A DNA stretch of 6,323 nt from an uncultured Pseudorhodobacter sp. (lineage in GTDB: Bacteria; Pseudomonadota; Alphaproteobacteria; Rhodobacterales; Rhodobacteraceae). The notes below the pieces were generated by a model. That model saw only the letters and a list, made by a program, of their open reading frames with translations, did not search any database and had not been told where the DNA came from. The DNA is taken from positions 1 to 6,323 of the forward strand of contig CAMFIX010000185.1 in the NCBI GenBank assembly GCA_945952425.1, given 5' to 3'. The position numbers and the translations under genes are program-made. How positions within the stretch are numbered: the first letter of the stretch is position 1; each line of letters starts with the position of its first letter. This document shows, in pieces, positions 6,260-6,323 of this stretch.

Positions 6260-6289
6260 GAGTTACGAAGTAACTCGTAAGTGCGCCCT
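6260..6289 (+). other. oriT: Origin of transfer (oriT) core with nic motif
   Basis: A perfect 7-bp inverted repeat with a 3-nt loop, GAGTTAC-GAA-GTAACTC (6260-6276), directly abuts GTAAGTGCGCCCT (6277-6289). The second element matches, from memory, the nic region of RSF1010/R1162 and Ti-plasmid oriT sites. RSF1010 also has an inverted repeat with a GAA loop just upstream. The site lies next to traA, as expected for the relaxase's own target. By analogy the plus strand is cut after TGCG (about 6285/6286), leaving TraA on the CCCT 5' end. DNA to the right would then enter the recipient first, and traA and mer last. Confidence 0.85.
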
Positions 6290-6323
6290 TCTCAACTCAA
6301 TCGCTACGCTCTTTCGCTGATCG
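6290..6323. other. oriT-flanking DNA, no gene seen
   Basis: These bases follow the nic motif and hold no coding start, hairpin or repeat that I can support. In Ti-type systems the divergent traC-traD-traG genes lie on this side of oriT, so they may begin beyond the window edge. Confidence 0.4.

Noticed and set aside
1..6323. CRISPR arrays, tRNA or rRNA genes
   Set aside because: No regularly spaced direct repeats, cloverleaf sequence or ribosomal RNA stretch was seen; nearly the whole window is explained by protein genes.

Overview
The window is high-GC DNA that looks like an alphaproteobacterial conjugative plasmid or conjugative element (rhizobial or sphingomonad-like) carrying a mercury-resistance transposon. 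The reasons are a Ti-type TraA relaxase-helicase, a mer operon whose MerA N-terminus resembles, as I remember them, alphaproteobacterial versions, and an IncQ/Ti-like origin of transfer. No chromosomal housekeeping gene is visible.

Layout, left to right. Bases 1 to about 50 do not look like mer DNA. They are joined in frame to the first 42 or so codons of merA, so merA appears broken by an insertion, deletion or rearrangement. The rest of the mer operon runs leftward: merT (752-1168), merP (446-733), a merF-like gene (171-434), then the merA start at 178. merR (1264-1704) is divergent. Between them lies a MerR-type promoter/operator with 19 bp between the -35 and -10 boxes and a perfect dyad in the spacer. 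The merR stop codon lies inside a 38-bp sequence (1700-1737) that has the hallmarks of a Tn3-family terminal inverted repeat: outer GGGG and inner TACGCTAAG. This marks the end of the mer transposon. The other end is not in the window.

Immediately outside the transposon end is a stem-loop with a T-rich tail (about 1738-1774), probably the terminator of a leftward transfer operon. The transposon seems to have landed in the tail of this terminator and spared the operon. The operon has two visible genes: traA (2544-6200, 1218 aa, TTG start) and, 12 nt downstream, a 249-aa coiled-coil protein with one membrane segment (1782-2531), possibly of the DUF6118 type. Upstream of traA, at 6201-6323, there is no gene. 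This stretch holds an 8-bp inverted repeat and then a 7-bp inverted repeat with a GAA loop that abuts GTAAGTGCGCCCT. The second layout is that of RSF1010/Ti-type oriT sites, so this is very probably the cognate oriT of TraA.

Together: TraA should nick the adjacent oriT, remain on the 5' end and unwind the plasmid with its own helicase domain. The mer module is a passenger. MerR, MerT, MerP and the MerF-like protein look intact while MerA does not. Unless another merA exists elsewhere, this locus would import Hg(II) without reducing it.
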